DNA from: Pseudomonas fluorescens
GTDB taxonomy: Bacteria > Pseudomonadota > Gammaproteobacteria > Pseudomonadales > Pseudomonadaceae
Direction: 5' to 3'
Length of the DNA stretch: 64,000 bases
Assembly: GCF_040448305.1 (NCBI RefSeq)
Contig: NZ_CP148752.1
Span: forward strand, 2,418,001-2,482,000
Shown: positions 8,721 through 17,521 of the stretch, piece after piece
How positions within the stretch are numbered: the first letter of the stretch is position 1
Layout of the letters: each line of letters starts with the position of its first letter
Position numbers and translations under genes: made by a program
The notes under the pieces: generated by a model
Databases searched by the model: none
What the model was told of the DNA's origin: nothing
Seen by the model: only the letters and a program-made list of their open reading frames with translations

Positions 8721-9851
8721 TCAGAGTTTGGTAACGGTGGCACGGGCCAGGCCGCGCTCTTCCAGGAAACCGAGCAGATAGCGGTGTCCAAAAGCCTTGG
8801 AGCCGGAAGCGAAGCCGACCTTGTTGGTGTCGCCATCGAGCAGCTTGATCGCCGCCGCGGCCTGTAGGGCACCGGTGGAAATATAGGGTGTGACGCCATG
8901 CACGGTAGCGCGCACGGCAGCCAGGTGACCGCGGCCGATAGCAATGTCGACGCTGCGTTGCAAGGTGGTGCGTTCGCGGGGCGGCATGCTCGGCGTGGTG
9001 GCCTCTACCAGGCTCCTCACCACCGCGTCCTGCTGCTCCTTGGACAGGTGCTTGTATTCCGCTTCCCACTTCTGGCTCAGGCCATGCACCATCGGCATCA
9101 CATTGTTGTCGTAGAAACCGACCGCGGAGGTGCAGGCGCGCACGCGCGGATCATGCTCGAAGTAAATCGGCAGCGAGGTTCCGCCCCAAGGCAAGCAGAA
9201 AACCGGCTGCATGAAGTTGGGGTCGACAATGTTGAACGAAGCGGTGGCTGGGTGCTGCACCAGCTTGTTTTCCCACAGGTAGAACTGCTCCCTGTGGAAC
9301 AATTCGAAAATCGACGCCGCCGAGCCCAGGCTGACCCCTGCGACATCACGCGGGCCGCGGCACAGGGCGGCGGTTTCCAGCACGTCGATGCCGGGGGTTT
9401 CCAGCGCCAGTTCGGCGGCGATCTCGGAGAAGCTGAACATGTAGGACAGCGATGGCGAAACCAGTAAGCCAGCCTGACGATAGAGTTCGCCAAATTGCTC
9501 GCGAACCTGACGGACGTAGCTTTGCTCGCCGGTGGTATCTATGTGGTGGCAGCCGGCCTTGAGCGCGGCCTCAACGGTGGTCAGACCGAAGTTGACGAAG
9601 GGGCCAACGGTGTTGCAGACCACCTTGGCCCCCTTGAAGGCGGCGCTCAGCGACTCGACGTTGTGCTCGGACTCGATGATTTCATAGGTCGCGGACTCCA
9701 GGCGTACCACACGTTGCGCCATCATTTCCTGCGCGCGCCTGGCATTGCGCGCCACAGCGGTGAAGGGGATGTTCTGGTCGATCAGCCAGTCCATGGTCAG
9801 CATGCCGGTGTAGCCACTGGCGCCATAGACAACTACGGGATACTTAGCCAT
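8721..9851 (-). CDS. Saccharopine dehydrogenase-like NAD(P)-binding oxidoreductase
   Basis: A 376-residue protein with an N-terminal Rossmann fold (VVVYGASGYTGMLTMDWLI) and the NTVGPFVNFG/GCHHIDTTGE pattern of saccharopine-dehydrogenase-like reductases, including the trans-acting enoyl reductase group of mycobacteria. It is not a lysine-pathway gene by context, since it lies inside an acyl-CoA operon. A role as a ketone or enoyl reductase on a CoA-bound or free intermediate is plausible but inferred. The ATG at 9851 has GGAG upstream (9860-9863); the longer frame starts on TTG at 9866 and would place that GGAG inside the coding region. Confidence 0.82.
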   Translation of the reverse strand: MAKYPVVVYGASGYTGMLTMDWLIDQNIPFTAVARNARRAQEMMAQRVVRLESATYEIIESEHNVESLSAAFKGAKVVCNTVGPFVNFGLTTVEAALKAGCHHIDTTGEQSYVRQVREQFGELYRQAGLLVSPSLSYMFSFSEIAAELALETPGIDVLETAALCRGPRDVAGVSLGSAASIFELFHREQFYLWENKLVQHPATASFNIVDPNFMQPVFCLPWGGTSLPIYFEHDPRVRACTSAVGFYDNNVMPMVHGLSQKWEAEYKHLSKEQQDAVVRSLVEATTPSMPPRERTTLQRSVDIAIGRGHLAAVRATVHGVTPYISTGALQAAAAIKLLDGDTNKVGFASGSKAFGHRYLLGFLEERGLARATVTKL

Positions 9852-9891
9852 TTCTATTGTCTCCAAAGTTTATTGTCAGTCGGGTTTGGGA

Positions 9892-11175
9892 TCAGTACTG
9901 GGGCCAGCCGTCTTCGTAGAGCTCCTGGACAAGGAACCCAAGGCGGGTGGTGAGCATCATGTTCTCGCCATCCTCGATCAGCGCGGCGCGGGCATCGCGG
10001 AACAACTTCTCCATGGGGTACTCGCGGGTCAGGCCATTGCCGCCGAACAACTGCATGGCATCGCTGACCACGCGCATGGCCTCTTCGGTCACGGTGACCT
10101 TGCTGGAAGCCGTGGCACAGGGGTGCCCCTGCGGGGACAGGCGCGCATAGGCCAGGGAGCGGCGGGCGACAGCCCGGCAAAGCTCGACACGCCGCATCAT
10201 GTCGCCGATGCGGTAGCGGGTAAGCTGGTGGTTGATCAGCAGTTGGCCACCCTGCTTGCGCTCATGACAGTAGGCCAGGGCCAGTTCGAAGGCGGAACGT
10301 GCCACGCCAGTGAACCATTGCGCCATGTGGGTGCCAGCGAACGACCAGGTCGACACGACGTTGCCGTAGTACTCGTCCTGCAGGGCCACGGCGAAGCGCT
10401 TGGGAATCCGCACGTTGTCGAAATACACCTCGCCCTGGGGCAGGGCGCGCTGACCGATCTTCTCCAGTGGCTTGCCTCTGCTGACACCGGGTAAGTCCAG
10501 GGGCACGATGATGGAGATGCCATAGGGCAAGCCATTGGCATCGTAGAAGCCGTTGCCATAGTCGGCGGTCATGTAGGCCAGAGCCACTTGGGCCACCGCG
10601 CCGTTGGACACCCAGGCCGAGCACTGGCCGTTAATGACGATCTCGTGCTCGCCAACCTTGGCGAAGAGATTGCCCTTGTTGCCCAACTGCCCTGGCACCC
10701 AGTCGCGCTGCAAGTCGAAGGCGCTGACATCAGTGCCCTTGTCCGGATGGGTAATCATCCAGCAGCCGATTTTCCCGGCACTCAGATCGATCAGCTCCTG
10801 GTTCCCTACGGCTTTGGCCATCTCGTTCGGGAAGGTGCTGACGCCCAGGGAAACCGCCAGACCGGCATCGCCCCAGCCCATTTCCTCGCCGATCATAGAC
10901 TCGACGCGTACAGCCGTTTCCGGCGGCAGTTCGGCCAGCAGATCGGAACTCAGGCCCAACTTGGCGGCTTCGCTGAACAGGCTGTAGTACGGCGAGCCGG
11001 GGGCAACCACCTGCTCTGCGGTCATCTTGTCGAGTTCCTGACCAAGGGGCCGCATGAAATCCTTGGCAAAGCGATGCACGCTGTCCTGGATGCCGCGCTC
11101 GACCTCGTTCAGGGGCGTTTCAAAGCCGGTCATTGAAATGTCAGGCAGGTTGATCCGGTTACTTAGCTTCATCAT
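9892..11175 (-). CDS. Acyl-CoA dehydrogenase family protein
   Basis: About 427 residues with the acyl-CoA dehydrogenase architecture: N-terminal helices, a middle beta domain, and a C-terminal helical domain with FAGTHMAQWFTGVARSAFELA and LFGGNGLTREYPMEKLFRD. The probable catalytic glutamate is in ALIEDGEN, where family members carry E-G-T or a similar motif. It would introduce a double bond in an acyl-CoA using FAD and pass electrons to ETF. The start is uncertain: ATGs at 11187, 11175 and 11172 are all in frame, with GAGG just before the last two. It is 40 bp upstream of the saccharopine-dehydrogenase-like gene. Confidence 0.88.
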   Translation of the reverse strand: MMKLSNRINLPDISMTGFETPLNEVERGIQDSVHRFAKDFMRPLGQELDKMTAEQVVAPGSPYYSLFSEAAKLGLSSDLLAELPPETAVRVESMIGEEMGWGDAGLAVSLGVSTFPNEMAKAVGNQELIDLSAGKIGCWMITHPDKGTDVSAFDLQRDWVPGQLGNKGNLFAKVGEHEIVINGQCSAWVSNGAVAQVALAYMTADYGNGFYDANGLPYGISIIVPLDLPGVSRGKPLEKIGQRALPQGEVYFDNVRIPKRFAVALQDEYYGNVVSTWSFAGTHMAQWFTGVARSAFELALAYCHERKQGGQLLINHQLTRYRIGDMMRRVELCRAVARRSLAYARLSPQGHPCATASSKVTVTEEAMRVVSDAMQLFGGNGLTREYPMEKLFRDARAALIEDGENMMLTTRLGFLVQELYEDGWPQY

Positions 11176-11232
11176 GGGCCTCGTCATCTCACTCGGTTTT
11201 TTTATGGCCTGCACTCTGGGCATCGAGACGCG

Positions 11233-12207
11233 TCAGGCGTCGGCTGGCAGTTCACCAGCGGCGATCAGCGCGGCGCGCGTGGCCTCGACGAAAGGCTCTA
11301 CGGTGTCGACGAACAGCTCTTGCAGCGGTGTCCCCTTGAATTCGGGGAGGAAGGTCTTGTTCCAGTGGCCGCACAGCGACATGCCTGCTGGGGTATCGAC
11401 CATGGCGACGCCGATCGCCAGCAGGGTCTGGATGGCGCCGGGACGGGAAGCCGCGTAGGCTGCGCGCCACTGCTCGGGCGTCAACTCGTTACGCTCGATC
11501 GGGCGACCCACGGCCTGTTCGCGCGCGGCCAGCAGCTCGTTCCACGAACACCAGGCCGTGGCCGCGACTGGGCAGATCGCATTGCGCGAGGCCGGGTGGG
11601 CCAGCACATGTGGAATGATGCGGCCGACATCCGCGCCGGTCGACCAGGCCAGCCTGGCGTCGGGATCACCCATCACCATCACCGGCTCGAGCATGTAGTA
11701 CTCGATCCAGGCACCGGCCGGAATGATGGTGTAGTCCATGCCGGCCAGTTCGATCATGCGCCGGATGAACGCCTTCTGCCGGGCCATCAAGCGGTGCGTG
11801 GTGTCGGTCTGCCAGAACTGCTCGAACTCGTAGATCGCGCCGTACTCGGATGGCACGAAGCGTTCGACCCCGGCTTCCTTGGCGGCAAAAATCAGCGGCA
11901 TCTGCGATTCGGTGGCGTAGAGCGGCACGCAGGACACCAGGTAGTCGGTGCCGCGCAGCGCCGGGACCAGCGTTTCGGCAATGGTGACGTCGACCTCCTT
12001 GATGGTCACTCCCTGGTGCGTCCATTCGGCGTACTGCTGCTGTTTTTGCGCCTCGCTCTTGCTGATGCCCGACGATGAGCGTTCCACCTGGCCGGAGCGG
12101 CGCGCGAGCACATTGATATTGACCAGGCCCTGGCGAATGAACTCATTGACGCAGGCGACACCGGCAGTCCCGGTGGCGCCGAATACAGTGACGGTCTTCT
12201 TGCTCAT
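11233..12207 (-). CDS. NmrA-like/isoflavone-reductase-type NAD(P)-binding protein
   Basis: A 324-residue atypical SDR. The N-terminal TVFGATGTAGVACVNEF is the glycine-rich NAD(P) loop of the NmrA/PCBER group, and RFVPSEYGAIYEF is the characteristic segment after the second half of the Rossmann fold. Proteins of this family are reductases of small aromatic or quinone-like ketones, or redox-sensing regulators; context favours an enzyme. The ATG at 12207 follows CAGGAGAACAGC and is preferred over 12234. It is the first gene of the minus-strand operon, facing the AraC regulator across about 160 bp. Confidence 0.8.
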   Translation of the reverse strand: MSKKTVTVFGATGTAGVACVNEFIRQGLVNINVLARRSGQVERSSSGISKSEAQKQQQYAEWTHQGVTIKEVDVTIAETLVPALRGTDYLVSCVPLYATESQMPLIFAAKEAGVERFVPSEYGAIYEFEQFWQTDTTHRLMARQKAFIRRMIELAGMDYTIIPAGAWIEYYMLEPVMVMGDPDARLAWSTGADVGRIIPHVLAHPASRNAICPVAATAWCSWNELLAAREQAVGRPIERNELTPEQWRAAYAASRPGAIQTLLAIGVAMVDTPAGMSLCGHWNKTFLPEFKGTPLQELFVDTVEPFVEATRAALIAAGELPADA

Positions 12208-12368
12208 GCTGTTCTCCTGGCTGTGATCAGTCATGCGGGCGAGCGGTTGTGCCTGCCTCGCATTAAGGCGAGTGGCGCAATATTTGGCCGATTATTGTTC
12301 TTCCCGACATCGACAACTCACCTGAAAAGCGGTCATATTTGTCAAAATATGCTCATCCCGAGATGCCC

Positions 12369-13223
12369 ATGAATCCGCAACAACAGGTCCATGAAACACT
12401 GGGATTGCCCTTGTTGGGTGGCCTGGTGTGCAGTGACATCCCCTTGTATGCGGAGCGCTACTTCCTGCATACAACCGATCTATCCGTCCCGCCGGTTGAC
12501 TTCATGGCCCTGCTGACGCAGTTCGGTGGCTCGCGGGCGGATGAGGGGGCCGGGGGCGAGTTGCGCTCAACATCGATGCCCCGCTTGTCAATGCTGCTGC
12601 CTGCAGGTTGTGCCACTCAATGGCACTATTCCGGCAGCATTGATTTCGCGGTTTTTTATCTGCCCGATCGCACTGATGGCGTGTTTCGACAATTGCGTGA
12701 GATATGCGCTGACGCGCAGGCACCATTTCCCTTCAGTGATGGTTTGGTGAGCGCCGCGGCCCGGCAATTGATGGATGAGCTAAGTCTTGGCAAAGGGGCT
12801 GACCAGGGGTTCATGGCAAGACTGGCCATGGTCATGCTTGAGCAGGTGTATCGTGCGCTGCGAGTTGACGCGAGCAGAGGTATTTATCCGCCGCATATTC
12901 ATCTGGCGCGCCTGCATACAGTACTGGTCTTCATTCGCGAAAATCTTGGGCAGGAACTCTCGATCAGCACGCTGGCTGGCCAGGCGGGTGTCAGCCCGGC
13001 TCATTTCCGACGGCTGTTTCAGCGCGCCATGGGTATGCCGCCCCATCGCTATGTGATGAATGTACGGCTTGAACATGCACGTGATCTGCTCATGCAAACC
13101 GACCTGCCTATTTTGCATGTGGCACTGGAGTGTGGCTTCAGTTCTCAGAGCCACCTGACTGCAGCGTTCAAAGTTGCGCACGCCAGTACACCGGCCGAAT
13201 ACAGAGCCCTGGCCGGAAGGTAG
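12369..13223 (+). CDS. AraC family transcriptional regulator
   Basis: About 284 residues. The C-terminal ~100 residues hold two helix-turn-helix motifs (LSISTLAGQAGVSPAHFRRLFQ and PILHVALECGFSSQSHLTAAFK), ending in the TPAEYRALAGR tail of the AraC/XylS family. The N-terminal part is an unassigned sensing domain. It is divergent from the NmrA-to-SDR operon, so it is the obvious candidate activator, probably induced by the pathway substrate. The start is uncertain between ATG 12363 and 12369; I chose 12369 because a weak purine-rich stretch precedes it. Confidence 0.85.
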   Translation: MNPQQQVHETLGLPLLGGLVCSDIPLYAERYFLHTTDLSVPPVDFMALLTQFGGSRADEGAGGELRSTSMPRLSMLLPAGCATQWHYSGSIDFAVFYLPDRTDGVFRQLREICADAQAPFPFSDGLVSAAARQLMDELSLGKGADQGFMARLAMVMLEQVYRALRVDASRGIYPPHIHLARLHTVLVFIRENLGQELSISTLAGQAGVSPAHFRRLFQRAMGMPPHRYVMNVRLEHARDLLMQTDLPILHVALECGFSSQSHLTAAFKVAHASTPAEYRALAGR

Positions 13224-13267
13224 CGGATGCTTTGGCGTGGCGCGCAGATCACTCCACCGAAAGTACG

Positions 13268-13360
13268 CAAGCGGTTTGCGTTGGATTGCACCGGGGTTCA
13301 AGCCCTCGGACTATTCCATGGTAGTGTTCGACCGTTTGGAACTGTATCCAGCGACCTTCA
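13268..13360 (+). pseudogene. Orphan fragment of a DUF3313 gene
   Basis: One frame reads LRWIAPGFKPSDYSMVVFD then RLELYPA, nearly identical to LRWVAPGFKPADYSTVVFE/RLELYPA inside the intact DUF3313 lipoprotein gene at 33119-33793. The two DNA stretches are about 80% alike by eye over roughly 80 bp and then diverge. No start, signal peptide or remainder of the gene is present, so this is a leftover piece between the AraC and LuxR genes. Confidence 0.75.
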
Positions 13361-13406
13361 GACGCTCCTTGGGTAAGCGTCTCTCAACCACCAGGGTCTG
13401 AAAAAA

Positions 13407-16073
13407 ATGGATTGCATAGAGCCCCAACTGATCCTCAAAACGACACCGCCGCGTAGTCAGAAATCAGCACGGATGCGAAACCGCCTGGGTATCCATACCC
13501 AGGAACTGACAGACAAAGTGGTGATCGCCGTTCAAGCGCCGGCAGGCTTTGGCAAAACCTTTCTGCTGACCCAATGGCGCCGTGAATGTTTGTCTCTCGG
13601 CGCCGTGGTGGCCTGGATGACGCTGGATGCACAGGATGATGGTGCGCGTTTTGTCCAGGGGCTGGGAGTTGCCATGGCAATTGGCAGCGGTCGGCCGTCG
13701 TTTGCCCGCGCATTCGAGCCTATTGCGGGACTGGGGCGTGACGAACAGGAAGGGCTGACGCAGTGGTTGGCGGAAGTGGCCGATCTGGGTAGCGAAACCG
13801 TATTGATTCTGGATGAAGTGGATACCCTGCCCGAGCTGACGATCCGTTACTCCCTGACGTACCTGTTGCACAACGCGCCGGCCAATTTGCGCATCATCAT
13901 GGCCTCTCGCACACGGTTGAATCTGCAAGTGACGGACCTCGCGGCAAAAGGGCTTTTCACGACGATCATGACTGCGGCTTTACGACTGAATGTGGAAGAG
14001 GCGATCGCCATCCTCAATGACCGTTTCGGCGCAAGGGTTGATGCCGACCTCTGCGTGCGGCTGCACGAGATAACCGAAGGCTGGCCGCTCGGCCTGCAAT
14101 TAGCGATTTCGGCGTTGGAAAAGAGCTCGAATCGGAGTGCGGCAGTCGAAGAGCTGTCGACTTGTCTGGGTGATATCCAGCGTTATTTCGTCGACAGTTT
14201 GCTCGCACATCTTCGGGAGGAGCAGGTTCGCTTTCTGACCGGCATTGCATTGTTGGAAATGGTCCAGCCCTTGTTATGCGAGGCGCTGACGGGTAACTGT
14301 CGCTCGGGTGAATTGCTGAAGGAGTTATGTGCCTCGACACCGATTTTTGTTGAAAGTATCGACAGTGACTGGGTGCGCATCCATCCATTGGCGCGGGAAT
14401 TGTTGCTCGGCCGTTTTGCCGACTTGCCGTTGGAGGAACGTCAGGGTTATCACCGGCGCGGCGCTGTGTGGCTGGAGCACCACGGTTTCCTGGAGCAGGC
14501 CGCCCGGCAATATCTGTTGGCCGGCATGCCCCAACCGGCCTATACGTTGATCGGCAAATGCCTGTACGAAGTCATGTTGCAAGGGCAGTTCAGCCGGGTG
14601 CTGGAGTGGGTCGAGGAGCTTGGCCCCGCTGACGTGTTGTCGCATCCACGCATCTGCCTGGCGGCGGCCTGGACATTAGCATTGGGAGAGCGTCAGGCAG
14701 AAGCGGCGCAATTGATTGCTGCTATTGAACAGCATCCATCCGCCGACGAGGCGACACGTTGTGAAGCGGCCGCCATCGCCGCCGCCGCCGCCTACTTTGC
14801 GGACCATCCGGATGAATCGCATGAACTCATCATGCCTTGGGTCGATCGATTGCCTTCATTCTCAATCAAGGTGCAAGCCATTGTCGCGAGCCAGATCGCC
14901 CGGCTGACACTGTTGCAGGGACAACCGGAGAAAGCCCGACGAATCCTTCAGCGAGCACCGCGTTACGCGGGTAGTCCTGGCCTTGATGCCATTCGCGGGT
15001 ATGGCGAGTGGGTGGTCGGTCTTGCTTATTTACACGAAGGCCGAATGGTGTCGGCGCGCACAGCGTTGCACGACAGCCTGTTGCAGGCCGAACGGGACAT
15101 CGGTCGGCGCAGTCCGGTGGCGGTCATTTTAGCGAGCGCTCTGGCGACGGTGTTACTGGAACAGGGGGAAATTCAGGAATCCGCTACGGTGCTGGCGAAC
15201 AGGCTGGATATCGTTGAACGATTGGCGTCCCCCGATGCCATTGTGCAGGGTTTTCTCGCCGCCGCTCGGCTGGCTTCAATCCAGGGGCAGGGGCATCGCG
15301 GGCAGGATCTGCTTGAGGCGTTATTCGCCCTTGGAGAAGAGCGAAATATTCCACGATTTTGCATTGCCTCCCTGGGAGAACAAATACGCCTGCATGCCTT
15401 GCAGGGACGCAGCGATACCTGTCAGGCATTATGGCGACGGCTGGACAGTTTCAGGCCGGTTGTTACCCGTGAGCGAGCAGGGTTGCTTGGTCCGGAGCTG
15501 GACTTGCTGGCCGGGGTAGCCAACGCTTATGCCTTACTGGCCCAACGTGATTGGGAGGCTATGCTGGAGGTGCTGGACAAGGTTGGCGAAACTGCCGAAT
15601 ACCTGCGTCGTGGGCGAGACATCGTGCAGATCAAGCTGCTCAGGGCACTGGCACTCAGGGCGACCGGACAGGGCGGTACTGACTATTTGCTGGAGGCGGT
15701 CAGCCTCGCGCAAGAAAACGGTATGTTACGCGTGGTGCAGGACACCCATCCGGACCTGATCAAATGGGAGCAGACGCTCCAGCGTGATACCGTCAATTTG
15801 CTCGCGGCGACCTCTACGCCCGCACCTGTTCCGCGACCGGAATCCACCCCATTGACCGTGTCCCCAAGTCGTCTTTTGACGCCCAAGGAACGCGAGGTGT
15901 TGCAGTTATTGGCTCGCAACCTGTCCAACAAGCAAATCGCCCTGACGCTGAATGTCGGCGAGGAAACCGTGAAGTGGCACCTGAAAAACCTGTTTGGAAA
16001 ATTCCAGGCCGGCACAAGACAGCATGTAGTCGCGCGCGCATACATGCTGGGAATTCTCGAGACAGCGGGCTAA
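13407..16073 (+). CDS. LuxR family ATP-dependent regulator (LAL/MalT-type)
   Basis: An 888-residue large ATP-binding LuxR regulator. The N-terminal STAND-type NTPase has Walker A APAGFGKT (residues 44-51) and Walker B TVLILDEVDTL (~residues 131-141). A long helical-repeat middle (~residues 350-780, TPR-like) fits ligand-driven oligomerisation. The C-terminal LuxR helix-turn-helix is LTPKEREVLQLLARNLSNKQ (~residues 828-847) followed by EETVKWHLKNLFGKF. The length and plan match MalT and AlkS, activators of maltose and alkane genes. It directly precedes the thiolase/DUF1302/DUF1329/MMPL set on the same strand and is probably its activator (inference). A weak AGGG lies before the ATG. Confidence 0.9.
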   Translation: MDCIEPQLILKTTPPRSQKSARMRNRLGIHTQELTDKVVIAVQAPAGFGKTFLLTQWRRECLSLGAVVAWMTLDAQDDGARFVQGLGVAMAIGSGRPSFARAFEPIAGLGRDEQEGLTQWLAEVADLGSETVLILDEVDTLPELTIRYSLTYLLHNAPANLRIIMASRTRLNLQVTDLAAKGLFTTIMTAALRLNVEEAIAILNDRFGARVDADLCVRLHEITEGWPLGLQLAISALEKSSNRSAAVEELSTCLGDIQRYFVDSLLAHLREEQVRFLTGIALLEMVQPLLCEALTGNCRSGELLKELCASTPIFVESIDSDWVRIHPLARELLLGRFADLPLEERQGYHRRGAVWLEHHGFLEQAARQYLLAGMPQPAYTLIGKCLYEVMLQGQFSRVLEWVEELGPADVLSHPRICLAAAWTLALGERQAEAAQLIAAIEQHPSADEATRCEAAAIAAAAAYFADHPDESHELIMPWVDRLPSFSIKVQAIVASQIARLTLLQGQPEKARRILQRAPRYAGSPGLDAIRGYGEWVVGLAYLHEGRMVSARTALHDSLLQAERDIGRRSPVAVILASALATVLLEQGEIQESATVLANRLDIVERLASPDAIVQGFLAAARLASIQGQGHRGQDLLEALFALGEERNIPRFCIASLGEQIRLHALQGRSDTCQALWRRLDSFRPVVTRERAGLLGPELDLLAGVANAYALLAQRDWEAMLEVLDKVGETAEYLRRGRDIVQIKLLRALALRATGQGGTDYLLEAVSLAQENGMLRVVQDTHPDLIKWEQTLQRDTVNLLAATSTPAPVPRPESTPLTVSPSRLLTPKEREVLQLLARNLSNKQIALTLNVGEETVKWHLKNLFGKFQAGTRQHVVARAYMLGILETAG

Positions 16074-16093
16074 TGCGGGTCCGCCACCCGAGG

Positions 16094-16109
16094 TGATCCG
16101 TTCGGATCA
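16094..16109 (+). terminator. Short hairpin after the LuxR-type regulator
   Basis: A perfect dyad TGATCC-GTTC-GGATCA lies about 20 bp after the regulator's stop codon. It is followed by a pyrimidine-rich stretch rather than a clean T tract. It may act as a weak terminator or as an operator for the downstream genes. Confidence 0.4.
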
Positions 16110-16121
16110 TCCTTCAATTCT

Positions 16122-16147
16122 CCCCCCCCCCCCCCCCCCCCCCCCCC
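16122..16147 (+). repeat. 26-base poly-C homopolymer tract
   Basis: An uninterrupted run of 26 cytosines lies between the LuxR-type regulator and the downstream thiolase, followed by further C-rich and A-rich runs up to 16185. Such tracts slip during replication and can alter promoter spacing; they are also typical of unresolved sequencing. Nothing in the sequence distinguishes the two. See findings. Confidence 0.9.
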
Positions 16148-16198
16148 ACCACACACTCTCCACCCCCCCGCCCCTCAAAAAAAATCGATTTCCAGCCG

Positions 16199-16219
16199 CC
16201 CCCCCAGTCAATGGGGGGG
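16199..16219 (+). terminator. C7/G7 inverted repeat upstream of the thiolase gene
   Basis: Seven C residues (16199-16205), a seven-base loop AGTCAAT, and seven G residues (16213-16219) form a perfect GC hairpin. TTCGCTTTTCG follows, which is only partly T-rich. It could be a terminator or leader structure about 70 bp before the thiolase start. Confidence 0.45.
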
Positions 16220-16289
16220 TTCGCTTTTCGACTTCGCAATAGTCTGACCTCACAAAAGCGCCAACGTATCGGCGAGTGGGAGCAGGTTC

Positions 16290-17453
16290 ATGTCTGAAAG
16301 AGTGCTGATCGCCGGCGCAGGAATGGTGCCGTTTCTACCGCTGGGTGGTTCTGACAGTCATGCGGCATTGGCGGGGCAAGCCATTCGTGCGGCGCTGGCC
16401 GATGCGCGGATCGACTATGACCTGGTCGACCAGGTGTTTACTTCCTGCGTACACGGTGAAGCCGGTATCGCCGAGCAGATGCTGTCGCAGATTGGTTACT
16501 CGGGCGTGCCGATTTTCAGCCTCGGCGATGGCTGTGGGTCGGGCAGTAGTGCTTTCCAGCTGGCCCGCAATAGCCTGCTGTGCGGCCAGGCTGAATGTGT
16601 CCTGTTGGTTGGCGTCGAGTGCATGCCGGCACGCATTTCCAATCGTGAGTTTTTCGGTTTGAAAGATCTTGCTAGTGATGAGTCGGCAAAGGTCAGGCAG
16701 GGTGAGAACCCCATCGGCTTTATCGAGCGTCGACAGCAACCGGCGCTGTTGTTCGCTGCCCAAAGCAGCTGGTTATTGACACGCATGGGCATTGCTCAAA
16801 GCAGCTTCGATCAAGTGCTTGAGCGGGCGCGGGCCCAGGCCGGGCTCAATCCCTACGCCGTGTTGAACCGCGTGCCGGATCGCGACGGCTGGCTCCCGCC
16901 TTATCTGTGCCCGCCAGCCTGTGGTGCGGCGGCCATCTTGCTCTGTACCCCGGCCTTCGCCCTGCGCTTCGGCGCTCGGGCGGACGTCACCGTGCTGGCC
17001 AGTGCCAGGGGCAGTGACAGCGCTTCAGAGCAGGAATCGGGTTGCGTGCTGGATGTGCTCGGACAGGCCACCACCCGGCGAGTCGCGCAGTTGGCCTATC
17101 AGCAGGCGGGCCTCGGTGCGGAAGACATCGACGTGGTTGAACTGCACGACCAAAGCGTCGGCGACTTCATGATCAATAGCGCCGCGCTGGGCTTTTGCCG
17201 GGAGGACGAGATCGATCGATTCGTGCATCAAGGACACTGCCTGAAAGGACAGATGAATGCGGTGTGCCCATCGGGTGGCTTGCTGGGACGTGGTCACGCC
17301 CCGGGTGCCACCGGGTTGGCGCAACTGGTCGAGTTGGTCTGGCAACTGCGCGGCATGGCCGACGGCAGGCAAATTGCTGGTGCCCGCACGGCTTTACAAC
17401 ATAGCACCGCCCTTGGCCGGGCGGTATCGGTCACCCTTTTGCAGCGCACCTGA
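16290..17453 (+). CDS. Thiolase family protein
   Basis: A 387-residue thiolase-fold protein. The nucleophilic cysteine is Cys82 in GDGCGSGSSAF and the C-terminal histidine motif is GRGHAPGATG, where the usual GHP is altered to GHA. It is a diverged relative of the thiolase at 5849-7087 and belongs to the same SCP-x-like group. It would cleave a beta-ketoacyl-CoA, or possibly perform a retro-aldol step, in lipid or sterol-type degradation. GGAGCAGG lies before the ATG. It leads the set of envelope genes on the same strand, with 68 bp to the DUF1302 gene. Confidence 0.85.
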   Translation: MSERVLIAGAGMVPFLPLGGSDSHAALAGQAIRAALADARIDYDLVDQVFTSCVHGEAGIAEQMLSQIGYSGVPIFSLGDGCGSGSSAFQLARNSLLCGQAECVLLVGVECMPARISNREFFGLKDLASDESAKVRQGENPIGFIERRQQPALLFAAQSSWLLTRMGIAQSSFDQVLERARAQAGLNPYAVLNRVPDRDGWLPPYLCPPACGAAAILLCTPAFALRFGARADVTVLASARGSDSASEQESGCVLDVLGQATTRRVAQLAYQQAGLGAEDIDVVELHDQSVGDFMINSAALGFCREDEIDRFVHQGHCLKGQMNAVCPSGGLLGRGHAPGATGLAQLVELVWQLRGMADGRQIAGARTALQHSTALGRAVSVTLLQRT

Positions 17454-17521
17454 GAGGAGGCTCACTACGCCGTGATTCAACCCATGACTTTTCGTAAACC
17501 ATAGAGCAGGTGGCAAGCTAG

